Positions 1-5,663 of a stretch of 10,088 nucleotides of DNA are shown here, in pieces. The stretch covers positions 1 to 10,088 of the forward strand of contig CAZBZG010000176.1 in NCBI GenBank assembly GCA_964496245.1, given 5' to 3'. This stretch comes from CAZBZG01 sp964496245. GTDB taxonomy: Bacteria; Planctomycetota; SZUA-567. Under the pieces are notes generated by a model. That model was given only the letters and a program-made list of their open reading frames with translations. It was not told where the DNA came from and did no database searches. The position numbers and the translations under genes were made by a program. The number at the start of each line of letters is the position of its first letter. Within the stretch, counting starts at the first letter, position 1.

Positions 1-217
1 CGTGTTCGCCCCGGGGATCGAACTCACGGCCCTGCTGCCCGCCTCCGCCCGCATCCAGCTCCTCTGCCGCGGGGAGGTGGTGCACGAAGTCGAGGACAGT
101 TGTCTGGTCTATCGCCCCGAGCGGCCGGGCGCCTACCGCGTGCAGGCCATGCTGGAAGGCCGGACGTGGCTGTTGACCAACCATATCTACTTGCGGGACG
201 ACCGGACGATATCGTGA
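1..217 (+). CDS. C-terminal end of a probable CehA/McbA-type PHP-domain metallohydrolase (partial)
   Basis: An open frame enters from the left edge (first full codon at base 2) and stops at a TGA at 215-217, giving the last 71 residues. The tail PGAYRVQAMLEGRTWLLTNH followed by IYLR resembles the end of CehA/McbA-family metallohydrolases, where a small beta-sandwich closes with a line of the type PGVYRVE...GRPWIxSNPIYV. Members of that family carry a PHP-type metal-dependent phosphoesterase domain, which here would lie outside the window, so the catalytic residues cannot be checked. The apparent GTG at base 2 is internal to the gene, not a start. The gene ends 31 bases before the next promoter's -35 box and shows no strong terminator. 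Family assignment rests only on this short motif; another beta-sandwich C-terminal domain is possible. Confidence 0.5.
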   Translation, partial: VFAPGIELTALLPASARIQLLCRGEVVHEVEDSCLVYRPERPGAYRVQAMLEGRTWLLTNHIYLRDDRTIS

Positions 218-247
218 GCGGCCGCGTTCGGACAGCGCTTGCGGCGT

Positions 248-276
248 TTGACAGAGCGCCGGGCGCGTTGTATACT
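248..276 (+). promoter_or_regulatory. Sigma-70-type promoter for the small proline-rich protein
   Basis: TTGACA (248-253), a 17-base spacer, then TATACT (271-276). The -35 box is consensus, the -10 box differs at one base and the spacing is optimal, so this is one of the best promoters visible here. Transcription would start near 283, giving a leader of about 87 bases before the ATG at 370. Confidence 0.8.
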
Positions 277-288
277 GGCTTCTGGAGG

Positions 289-338
289 GCGCCGGACAGG
301 TGAGGGAGGCGCACGCTCGGCACGGCCGGGTCCGGCGC
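289..338 (+). promoter_or_regulatory. Stem-loop in the 5' leader
   Basis: GCGCCGGAC (289-297) pairs perfectly with GTCCGGCGC (330-338), a 9-bp GC-rich stem around a 32-base loop. It lies wholly within the predicted leader and ends about 15 bases before the ribosome binding site, so it could stabilise the message or modulate translation. No known riboswitch class is recognised. Confidence 0.5.
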
Positions 339-369
339 AGGATGGCACTCGCTTCAGGAGGGAGGATCA

Positions 370-624
370 ATGGCACTCGCGCCCATCAACGACCGGTCCC
401 CGCCGCCAGCGCCTCCGCCCCAGGCCGAGGTGCGGCCGGAGCGTATGCAGGGATCCGCACCGGAGGCTGAGGCGCCGACCGCGCGGGCCGAAGCCCCGCC
501 GCAGCAGAATGAGATCCCGCCGGCCGAGCGCGAAGTCGAACCGGCTCCGCCTCCGCGTGAGTTCCCGCAGGGCTCCCGGGCGGCCGAGCCCGGCAAGGGC
601 CAAGTGATCGACGTGGTCGGCTGA
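370..624 (+). CDS. Small proline/glutamate/alanine-rich protein, probably disordered, beside the flagellin genes
   Basis: An 84-residue protein starts at ATG 370 behind a very strong ribosome binding site (AGGAGGGAGG at 356-365, 4 bases before the ATG). Nearly the whole chain is low-complexity: PPPAPPPQ near residue 11, EAPPQQNEIPPAERE in the middle and PAPPPREFPQGS towards the end. No signal peptide or membrane segment is seen. Only the last ten residues, GKGQVIDVVG, look like an ordered motif; short proteins ending in a hydrophobic VD(V/I)-type tail occur near flagellar genes in some bacteria, but the family is not recognised with certainty. It has its own sigma-70 promoter and terminator, so it is monocistronic and strongly expressed. 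It converges on the flagellin pair, which suggests but does not prove a motility link. Function unknown. Confidence 0.75.
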   Translation: MALAPINDRSPPPAPPPQAEVRPERMQGSAPEAEAPTARAEAPPQQNEIPPAEREVEPAPPPREFPQGSRAAEPGKGQVIDVVG

Positions 625-670
625 GCCTGGCCGCGCGGACGAAGCCGGTCCGGATCCCCCCGCGATGCAC

Positions 671-698
671 AAGCCCCCTCCTCAAGGGGAGGGGGCTT
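671..698 (+). terminator. Hairpin terminator between convergent genes
   Basis: AAGCCCCCTCC (671-681) pairs perfectly with GGAGGGGGCTT (688-698) around a 6-base loop. The plus strand continues with a moderately T-rich tail (gcttgttgg), so it best serves the small proline-rich gene. It sits 28 bases beyond the minus-strand flagellin's stop and may block read-through from both sides, although the minus side has no T tract. Confidence 0.75.
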
Positions 699-726
699 GC
701 TTGTTGGCGTGGCAGGAGCTTGCGCC

Positions 727-1584
727 TTAGCCGAAGATGTCCACCTGCGACGAGCGCGTGATCTGGTTCTGGATGGCGAGAGCTTGGAGAGCGGATTGCC
801 GCAGCGACTCCAGTCGCGCCAGGCGCACCGACTCTTCGGCCTCGTCGGTCCGCATGATCAGGTCGCGATGGTTTCCCCATGTCGCGATGTTGTCGGCCAG
901 GAGGTCATTCTGCCGCTCCAGGTAGTAGTCGCCGACGTTGCCCACGCTGCGGGCCATGCCTTCTGCCTTGTCCAACGCGTCATCGATCTGGGTTCGCATC
1001 TGGTCTGTTGTGACGCCATTGGCAAAGGCTGTGTCGAAATCGGCCGGATCGGTGGTCCCGTCGGCGTCCAGATTGAGACTGGCCTCCTGCATATCTTTGA
1101 ACGTGATTGTTACGGTATCCCCGCTGTCGGGACCGTAGCGGACGGTCGCGTTGTAGTCCGCGCCCTGGCTCATGATGGTGACCGCCTGGAACTCCGTATC
1201 GTCGGCCAGGTCCTCGATCATTCCGGCCTTGTCGGTTAGGGTCTGCTCCAGACTGTTTTGGACATCCGGGTCCGACGTATTGTCGTACTCGTTCAGCAGG
1301 GACTTCATGTCCTGCAGGTGCGTGATCATGGCAGTGAGCGCATCGTCCACGCTGTTGAGTTCGGAGACCGTCTCCTTGTTGCTGTCGAGCTGGGTCCGCG
1401 CGGCGTTGATTTCGCCGTCGAGCTCCAGTGCTGTGACGAGCCCCGATGGGTCGTCACTGGCGCGCAGGATCTTGTTGCCGGTCTGCACCCGCGCGAGGCT
1501 TTCGCTCATGGCCGTGTTGATCTTCGAGAGGGCGTAGATGCCCCGATAGGCGCTTCCGCTGAGATTCGTGTTGATGCTCGTCAT
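727..1584 (-). CDS. Divergent short flagellin
   Basis: A 285-residue flagellin, the subunit that is exported and polymerises into the flagellar filament. The N-terminal D0/D1 helix region starts SINTNLSGSAYRGIYALSKI and continues with TGNKILRASDDPSGL at about residues 35-50, the counterpart of the usual SGLRINSAKDDAAGL. The C-terminal helix ends in RQSALQALAIQNQITRSSQ then VDIFG, matching the family's ALAQANQ-type tail. The middle is short, with one beta-rich piece (YGPDSGDTVTITFKDM near residues 140-160), so there is little surface-exposed D2/D3 domain. The protein has no cysteine, as is usual for flagellins. The start follows GGAGGA 7 bases upstream. It lies 71 bases downstream of a second flagellin on the same strand, likely in one operon. 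The motifs are quite far from classical FliC, so no symbol is given; an FlgL-like junction protein is a weaker alternative. Confidence 0.88.
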   Translation of the reverse strand: MTSINTNLSGSAYRGIYALSKINTAMSESLARVQTGNKILRASDDPSGLVTALELDGEINAARTQLDSNKETVSELNSVDDALTAMITHLQDMKSLLNEYDNTSDPDVQNSLEQTLTDKAGMIEDLADDTEFQAVTIMSQGADYNATVRYGPDSGDTVTITFKDMQEASLNLDADGTTDPADFDTAFANGVTTDQMRTQIDDALDKAEGMARSVGNVGDYYLERQNDLLADNIATWGNHRDLIMRTDEAEESVRLARLESLRQSALQALAIQNQITRSSQVDIFG

Positions 1585-1655
1585 GTTTCATCCTCCGTGC
1601 TTGTGCGTATCGCAACCCGGGCGGCATCCGTACCCCCCGGGGTGGACGCGGGTCA
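1585..1655 (-). promoter_or_regulatory. Intergenic leader between the two flagellins, with the CACGGAGGA motif
   Basis: The upstream flagellin ends in two in-frame stops (TGATGA). The 71-base gap contains GC-rich short palindromes (CCCCGGGG near 1633) and CACGGAGGA (complement of 1591-1599). The same nine bases precede the other flagellin (complement of 3100-3108). It serves as the ribosome binding site, and its GGA core resembles a CsrA target; CsrA control is inference. Confidence 0.45.
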
Positions 1656-3092
1656 TCACGCCGAAACGTCGAAGAGCTTGAGCAGGGTCTGCCGGGTCGA
1701 GACGTCCACGCGGATGGCATTGACCCCCGCCTCCTGGAGCAATTGCATCTTGGCCACGCGCGCCGTCTCATACGCCACGTCCGTGTCCATGAGCTCGGAC
1801 TGCCGGTCGTAGAGTTCCTGGAGCATGTTCTGCAGATGGCTGCTCATGGTCTGGAGCTCGTCGCCCATGGTGGCCCCGAGCGCGCCGGCTGTGCGGCGCA
1901 GCGTATCATAGGCTGCCATGACCACGTCGATGGCGCCGTCGGGATTCGTCAGCATGTCGTTCGGGTCCCCGCTCTGGGTGATGGCGTCCAGCCCCAAAGC
2001 TTCGGCTGTGAGGTCGCGAAAGCCGAAGCGAGCCCCGTCGAGCGCCGTGCCGTTGGGGCCGAAGTGGAGGTAGAGACCGCCGCTCGGTGCGAGCGAGAGG
2101 GTGGCGTCAGCTGGCGATGCGCCCGAGACCGGATCGAGAGCCGTCTTGTCCGCTGCGAAGGCGAGCGAGGCCGAAAACAGCGTGTCGCTGAAGGTGACGC
2201 TCAGATCGCCCGCGAGCGCGAACTGCTTCCCATTGATGTTGACCGCGCCGTCTTTGCCGGTGTCCGAGACGGGGGGAGCGGCAGCCGGGAAGATGTCGGG
2301 CCCAGACAGCGACTCGTATGCGATGCTGCGCGCGTCGCCGTAATCGCTTGTGGCGATTACGATATCGCCGCCGTCCTCCACCGCGTAGCCGCCGATTTCG
2401 GCGATCGTTGCGTGGATCAGTCCTGCCGCCGCGTTGGCCCCCGTCCCGTTCGGAATGGTGACCGACTGGGCGCCCTCGTCGGTGGTGATGCGGATCACCG
2501 CGTCCGTGCCCGCCCAGGCGGGGTTGTAGGTCTCGCGAACAAAGGCCTGCTCCGCTGCATCGGCGCTCTGGAACTGGATGTGGAGGCTGTAGTCGCGGGT
2601 GGCCTTGCGCACGTGCGAGCGGCTCGTGTCCAGCAGGTCTCCGGCCTGCGATCCGAGCGAGATCAGCGCTTCGCCGGCGAGCACGGCCGTGCGGCCGACC
2701 GTCGCCGTGCGGGCGTGCTGGTCGTAGTTCTCGATCAGGGTGGTCACCTGGTCGAGAAAGGTCTGCTGCCGGGTTGGGTTGGATTCGTTGATGGACTCCT
2801 GGATCACGTCTCGCGCTTGGAGCAGCTGGTCGAGCATCAGGCGGAGCGTGCTGTCGATTTCGCCGAGCGCGCTCAACGAGGCCTGGTTGTTCTTGAAGGC
2901 TGCTTCGCCCGAAGCGATGCGTTTGCCGATGCGGACCGCGTCCACCATGCCGGTCGGATCGTCGCTCGCCTGGTTGATCCGGTAGCCGGTGTAGAGACGC
3001 TCGAGCCCGCTGTTGAGGGCGGAGCGGATCTGGCTTTGCGCGTAGACCGCTCCGAGCGCTGCGCTGGAGAGACTCGTGTCGATGGGGTACAT
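1656..3092 (-). CDS. Divergent flagellin with an extended central domain
   Basis: A 478-residue flagellin starting MYPIDTSLSS. This start is chosen because GGAGGA lies 9 bases upstream; the frame stays open a further 15 codons but those have no ribosome binding site. The N-terminal D0/D1 region carries LERLYTGYRINQASDDPTGM at about residues 31-50. The C-terminal region (DTDVAYETARVAKMQLLQEAG at about 430-450, then STRQTLLKLFD) matches the flagellin pattern DVAEExxxxxKxQILQQAG. The middle of roughly 250 residues is beta-rich, with TIPNGTGANAAAGLIHA resembling a flagellin 'hook IN' piece and RFGFRDLTAEALGL resembling the strand returning to D1. No cysteine is present. It is the first gene of the flagellin pair; differing central domains suggest two filament subunits with different surfaces. 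Confidence 0.88.
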   Translation of the reverse strand: MYPIDTSLSSAALGAVYAQSQIRSALNSGLERLYTGYRINQASDDPTGMVDAVRIGKRIASGEAAFKNNQASLSALGEIDSTLRLMLDQLLQARDVIQESINESNPTRQQTFLDQVTTLIENYDQHARTATVGRTAVLAGEALISLGSQAGDLLDTSRSHVRKATRDYSLHIQFQSADAAEQAFVRETYNPAWAGTDAVIRITTDEGAQSVTIPNGTGANAAAGLIHATIAEIGGYAVEDGGDIVIATSDYGDARSIAYESLSGPDIFPAAAPPVSDTGKDGAVNINGKQFALAGDLSVTFSDTLFSASLAFAADKTALDPVSGASPADATLSLAPSGGLYLHFGPNGTALDGARFGFRDLTAEALGLDAITQSGDPNDMLTNPDGAIDVVMAAYDTLRRTAGALGATMGDELQTMSSHLQNMLQELYDRQSELMDTDVAYETARVAKMQLLQEAGVNAIRVDVSTRQTLLKLFDVSA

Positions 3093-3129
3093 GAGAGCTT
3101 CCTCCGTGAATCGTCCCGATCCATGGCAC

Positions 3130-3147
3130 GGCGGCATCCCTGCCGCC
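3130..3147. repeat. REP-like perfect hairpin in the flagellin leader
   Basis: On the minus strand this reads GGCGGCAGGGATGCCGCC: a perfect 7-bp stem with a GGGA loop, about 38 bases before the flagellin start codon. The loop exposes GGGA and could form in the mRNA. The motif looks like a genome-wide REP-type palindrome rather than a flagellin-specific site. Confidence 0.6.
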
Positions 3148-3152
3148 CGGCC

Positions 3153-3173
3153 CGCTTCGCATCCCTACGCGGC
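3153..3173 (-). repeat. AGGGATGCGAAGCGG repeat, copy 1
   Basis: The minus strand carries AGGGATGCGAAGCGG within a 21-bp stretch matching the copy near 3918-3938 at 18 of 21 positions. It shares the AGGGATG core with the hairpin at 3130-3147. Probably part of a dispersed intergenic repeat family. Confidence 0.45.
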
Positions 3174-3416
3174 GGGGCCTGAAGCCGTTGGTCCGCGCCC
3201 AGCGTCTTGCGACGTGAGGGGACCCGTTCGGTTGCCTGACGGAGCGGGGGCCGCGGGGTCAGACGCTGGCATGCCGGCCCCGTCCCAATCGATTCGGGAC
3301 CGGAGCGGGTATGCGCGTCGGTCTGATTCGCGTGCCCGAGGTGGGCCCGGACGCTGGCTGCTGGTCCCACCCAGCAGCGCGAAGCCGTCCGGGAAGCGTG
3401 TGCGGAGTGCAGAACA

Positions 3417-3442
3417 TCCCGATCCCAAACTCCACGACATCC
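3417..3442 (+). repeat. 26-bp intergenic repeat, copy 1
   Basis: Begins TCCCGATCCCAAACTC and ends ACGACATCC. Similarity extends about 6 bases further left (AGAACA here, AGAATA in copy 2). Taken as the reference copy. Confidence 0.75.
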
Positions 3443-3599
3443 ACCCGGCCGCACCACCTGCCTGTATGCACGAGGCTTGGCAGGTCGAGCCCTAGAATTG
3501 CTTCATAGGCGGCCTCCTGTGTGCAGAAAGTCCGATAAAGGGTGCTGAAGTCTCTCAAGTCCCCGGCCCGGGTGCCGTACACCCAAGCAGCCGAGAATA

Positions 3600-3625
3600 T
3601 CCCGATCCCAAACTCGGCGACATCT
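3600..3625 (+). repeat. 26-bp intergenic repeat, copy 2
   Basis: Same orientation as copy 1, starting 183 bases later, with 3 mismatches over 26 bases. It directly abuts the terminator hairpin beginning at 3627. Confidence 0.75.
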
Positions 3626-3626
3626 G

Positions 3627-3675
3627 CCCTGTCGCTAGCTAGGCACCCATCCTAGCGCGGCAGGGCCTTTTTTTT
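3627..3675 (+). terminator. Orphan Rho-independent terminator
   Basis: CCCTG (3627-3631) and CGCTAG (3633-3638) pair with CTAGCG (3652-3657) and CAGGG (3661-3665), with small bulges, followed after two Cs by eight Ts (3668-3675). This is a textbook plus-strand terminator, yet no plus-strand gene ends before it. It may close a non-coding transcript, be a remnant of a lost gene, or insulate against antisense transcription into the region. Confidence 0.75.
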
Positions 3676-3792
3676 GGTGCTGGCGGGGCAGGGCACGCCG
3701 GGCGGGACCGCACAGGCCGATCCAGAGCCCGTGCGAGCTGGCGGTTCGCAAGTGTCTACCGAAAAACGGATTGGATGCGCGAACGCCCATTC

Positions 3793-3810
3793 GTGCCAAA
3801 ATCTTGGCAC
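3793..3810. repeat. Perfect hairpin GTGCCAA/TTGGCAC
   Basis: GTGCCAA (3793-3799), a 4-base AATC loop, then TTGGCAC (3804-3810): a perfect 7-bp stem without a following T tract. Function unknown; could be an operator-type palindrome or a repeat fragment. Confidence 0.5.
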
Positions 3811-3880
3811 TGCAGGCGATACACCAGGCACACCGCAGGGCCTCCTTGGCCTGCGTGAGCCTGCTTGTCAAGGGAGTGGG

Positions 3881-3906
3881 TCCCGATCCCAGACTCCGCG
3901 ACATCC
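3881..3906 (+). repeat. 26-bp intergenic repeat, copy 3
   Basis: Same orientation as copies 1 and 2, with 2 mismatches from copy 1. It starts 281 bases after copy 2 and runs directly into the second AGGGATG-type repeat. Confidence 0.75.
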
Positions 3907-3917
3907 GTGTCTTGCGA

Positions 3918-4001
3918 TCCGCTTCACATCCCTGCCCGGCGGGATCGCCGCCGCAAACGCATCCTCCATGTGCGAGCCTATCGCGGGTTCCCAGCCCGCG
4001 A
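3918..4001. repeat. Cluster of REP-like palindromes
   Basis: Three pieces lie together. The minus strand carries AGGGATGTGAAGCGG (copy 2 of the repeat at 3153-3173). GGCGG (3938-3942) pairs with CCGCC (3948-3952). TCGCGGG (3981-3987) pairs perfectly with CCCGCGA (3995-4001) around 7 bases. The arrangement resembles composite REP/BIME units; no gene overlaps it. Confidence 0.5.
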
Positions 4002-4095
4002 CCGATAATGTTCCACGAGGAAGCTTACACGCCAACACAACATGACGCAAATGGAAACATCTGAAAAAATGGGGGTGCGCGGTGCCCGCTGCTCA

Positions 4096-4130
4096 TGGAC
4101 GCAGGGTGGACGCAGGGTGTGGACGCAGGG
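4096..4130 (+). repeat. Short tandem repeat TGGACGCAGGG x3
   Basis: Three exact copies of the 11-base unit at 4096-4106, 4107-4117 and 4120-4130, with a TG between the second and third. The last copy runs into the terminal inverted repeat of the following element (GGGTCGGACC). Confidence 0.85.
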
Positions 4131-4372
4131 TCGGACCACGATAACTGTATGTATGCAAGTAGATTAGGCGTCATCCAGCGGTTCGGAAGGGCCTTACATG
4201 CGTTTTTGAGGGCAGAAAAGACACGGCTAAGGACAGTCCTTCCGTGGACTACCCTTTTGTCCTTGGCGGATAGGTGGGATTTTTGCGGGCCAAAACGCCC
4301 GCTAAGGGATGTTTCAGGCGGCAGTTTTTCGCTTAACGCATTTATGTACATATCTTTATCGTGGTCCGACCC
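4128..4372. mobile_element. MITE-like element with 17-bp terminal inverted repeats
   Basis: GGGTCGGACCACGATAA (4128-4144) is matched exactly in inverted form at 4356-4372, and the terminal GGTCGGACC is itself a small palindrome. The 245-bp interior encodes nothing but is rich in stems: GCTAAGGACA (4226-4235) with TGTCCTTGGC (4258-4267, one wobble) enclosing GTCC/GGAC, and GCGGGC (4285-4290) with GCCCGC (4297-4302). TATGTA and ATGCGTT recur in inverted orientation just inside the ends. This fits a non-autonomous element mobilised in trans, possibly by a REP-associated or other transposase not in the window. Exact borders and target duplication are not established. Confidence 0.6.
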
Positions 4373-4385
4373 CTAGACCATATCT
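4254..4385 (+). repeat. Tandem repeat copy A (about 132 bp), intact
   Basis: The stretch from CTTTTGTCCTTGGCGG (4254) to just past the right inverted repeat is repeated starting at 4386 with a period of 132 bases. The two left parts (4254-4306 and 4386-4438) are identical over 53 bases. This copy is uninterrupted and forms the right half of the MITE-like element. Confidence 0.85.
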
Positions 4386-4493
4386 CTTTTGTCCTTGGCG
4401 GATAGGTGGGATTTTTGCGGGCCAAAACGCCCGCTAAGTACAGCGCCCCGCAAAATGGTGAACAAAATGACTAAAGCTTTGGCACTTCGATAT

Positions 4494-4526
4494 CCGATAA
4501 GAGTTCGTGACGATAGCCCTTATCGG
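4494..4526 (+). promoter_or_regulatory. Hairpin overlapping the transposase ribosome binding site
   Basis: CCGATAAG (4494-4501) pairs perfectly with CTTATCGG (4519-4526). The last two Gs belong to the CGGAGGA ribosome binding site before the ATG at 4538. Such stems in other insertion sequences hide the start from read-through transcripts; that role here is inferred. Confidence 0.55.
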
Positions 4527-4537
4527 AGGAATCAATC

Positions 4538-4861
4538 ATGGCTCGCGGACGCAAGACTTCTCTCCATCTGCTTCTTACCCAGGAACACCGGCTCACGCTC
4601 GAATCGTGGCTGCGCTCCACCACGGTCTCGGCGGGTCTGGTCAAGCGCGCACGCATCATTCTTGCGGTCGCGGACAAGATGCCCCTCAGCGACATCGCCA
4701 GATCCGTACCCATCAGCCGCCGACTGGTCTACAAATGGGTCGAACGCTTTCGGGCCGCCGGTCCCGCCGGACTCCATGACGCCCCCCGCTCTGGCCGACC
4801 GCCGGCTTTTTCCCCCGGAGGTGGCCGCCCATGCGGTCAAGATCGCCTGCGAGCGGCCTGA
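4538..4861 (+). CDS. Transposase N-terminal frame (orfA product, DNA-binding part)
   Basis: If no frameshift occurs, translation from the ATG at 4538 stops at the TGA at 4859-4861, giving 107 residues: the helix-turn-helix domain, the GRPP linker and then about 20 frame-specific residues rich in Gly/Arg. Such a product could bind the IS ends without catalysis and act as a transposition inhibitor, as known for IS3- and IS1-type elements; that role here is inference. Confidence 0.5.
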   Translation: MARGRKTSLHLLLTQEHRLTLESWLRSTTVSAGLVKRARIILAVADKMPLSDIARSVPISRRLVYKWVERFRAAGPAGLHDAPRSGRPPAFSPGGGRPCGQDRLRAA

Positions 4862-5663
4862 CGACCGGGGGCGCAGTCTTTCCACGTGGTTTTGCGACGA
4901 CCTCGCCCGGCAACTGGTGGCCGACGGCGTGGTCGATTCCATCTCCACGTCCATGGTTCAGCGCATCCTCGCCTCGCACAAGTTAAAACCCTGGCGCGTC
5001 CACATGTGGCTCAGCCCCAAGGCGCCGCGCGACGAGACGTTCTACGCCCGCGTCCGCGAGGTGATCGACCTCTACACCCGCCCCCTGGACGCGCACGAGG
5101 TCGTGCTCTCGGTCGACGAGAAAACCTCGCTCCAGCCGCGTCCGCGCGCGCATGCGACCAAGCCCGCGCGGCCCGGCGGCGACCCGAACGAAGTGGAGCA
5201 CGAATACAAACGTTGCGGCGCGCTCCAACTCTTCGCTGCCTTCGACACCCGAACGGGCAAGGTGTACGGCAAAACCTTCGATCGCAAGCGCCAGGCGGAG
5301 TTCATCGCGTTTCTAGAATACGTCGATGCCGAGATACCGGACTCCGCCACGGCCATCCACCTCGTGCTCGACAACGTCTCGACCCATCACGGCAAACGTG
5401 CGCGTGCGTGGCTGGCGAAACATCCGCGCTTCATCCTCCATTTCACGCCGGTGCATTGCTCGTGGATCAATCAGGTGGAGCAATGGTTCAGTATCCTTCA
5501 ACGCAAACGGTTTCGCATCGTCGACTTCAAGGACAAGGCCGACCTGGCGGCCAGACTTCGGCAATTCATCGATGAATGGAACGAACAGGCCCATCCGTTC
5601 AACTGGTCGACCAAGTCGGTCGCCAAGGTCATGGCCGATGCTCCGCAGACCATGGCGGCGTAA
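4538..5663 (+). CDS. IS630-family transposase, read in two frames (needs a +1 shift near 4811-4817)
   Basis: The cut-and-paste DDE transposase of this insertion sequence. Joining the two frames gives about 374 residues, normal for the family. Residues 1-90 (frame of 4538) are a helix-turn-helix DNA-binding region with LSDIARSVPISRRLVYKWVE and the family line LHDAPRSGRPP. The catalytic part lies in the +1 frame to the TAA at 5661: D193 in VLSVDEKT, D278 in HLVLDNVSTH and E314 in SWINQVEQWF, a DD35E spacing. The ATG follows GGAGG at 4525-4529. The frames meet at a T5C5 run (4807-4816); removing one C would restore a continuous GRPPAFSPEVAAH. The shift is either programmed frameshifting, used by several IS families, or a disabling one-base insertion. 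All catalytic residues are present and the ends are well preserved, so recent activity is plausible. Confidence 0.85.

Larger units (their letters stand above)
3093..4436. other. Gene-poor intergenic region with dispersed repeats
   Basis: No convincing protein-coding gene is seen over about 1.34 kb on either strand; the longer open frames are arginine/proline-rich and lack ribosome binding sites or family motifs. The stretch contains three copies of a 26-bp repeat, at least four REP-like hairpins, one strong plus-strand terminator, and the palindrome-ended element at 4128-4372. No clear sigma-28, sigma-54 or sigma-70 promoter for the flagellins was found by eye, although one must lie here. 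Confidence 0.6.

Noticed and set aside
1743..3182. Plus-strand open frame of about 479 codons opposite the larger flagellin
   Set aside because: Arg/Val/Gly-rich shadow; the minus strand has flagellin D0/D1 ends and a proper ribosome binding site.
3520..3545. Sigma-28 promoter (CCGATAA at about 3531)
   Set aside because: The -10-like bases are on the plus strand, away from the flagellins, and no matching TAAA -35 box lies 15 bases upstream.
3480..3675. tRNA or known riboswitch before the orphan terminator
   Set aside because: No cloverleaf, TPsiC arm or recognised aptamer core could be found by eye; only isolated short stems such as GGGTG/CACCC at 3570-3584.
3417..3906. CRISPR array
   Set aside because: Only three imperfect 26-bp repeats with spacings of 183 and 281 bases and no cas genes.
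3635..4064. Open frames on both strands between 3635 and 4064 (for example 3771-4064 plus, 3635-3904 minus)
   Set aside because: They run through repeats, a terminator and REP-like hairpins, lack ribosome binding sites and show no recognisable domain.
4285..4360. Integron attC site or gene cassette
   Set aside because: The GCGGGC/GCCCGC hairpin and nearby stems lack the attC core pairs, and there is no integrase or cassette ORF.
4389..4537. N-terminal extension of the transposase DDE frame back to 4389
   Set aside because: That frame starts outside the IS end and its first part is a shadow of the helix-turn-helix frame; no ribosome binding site supports a start there.
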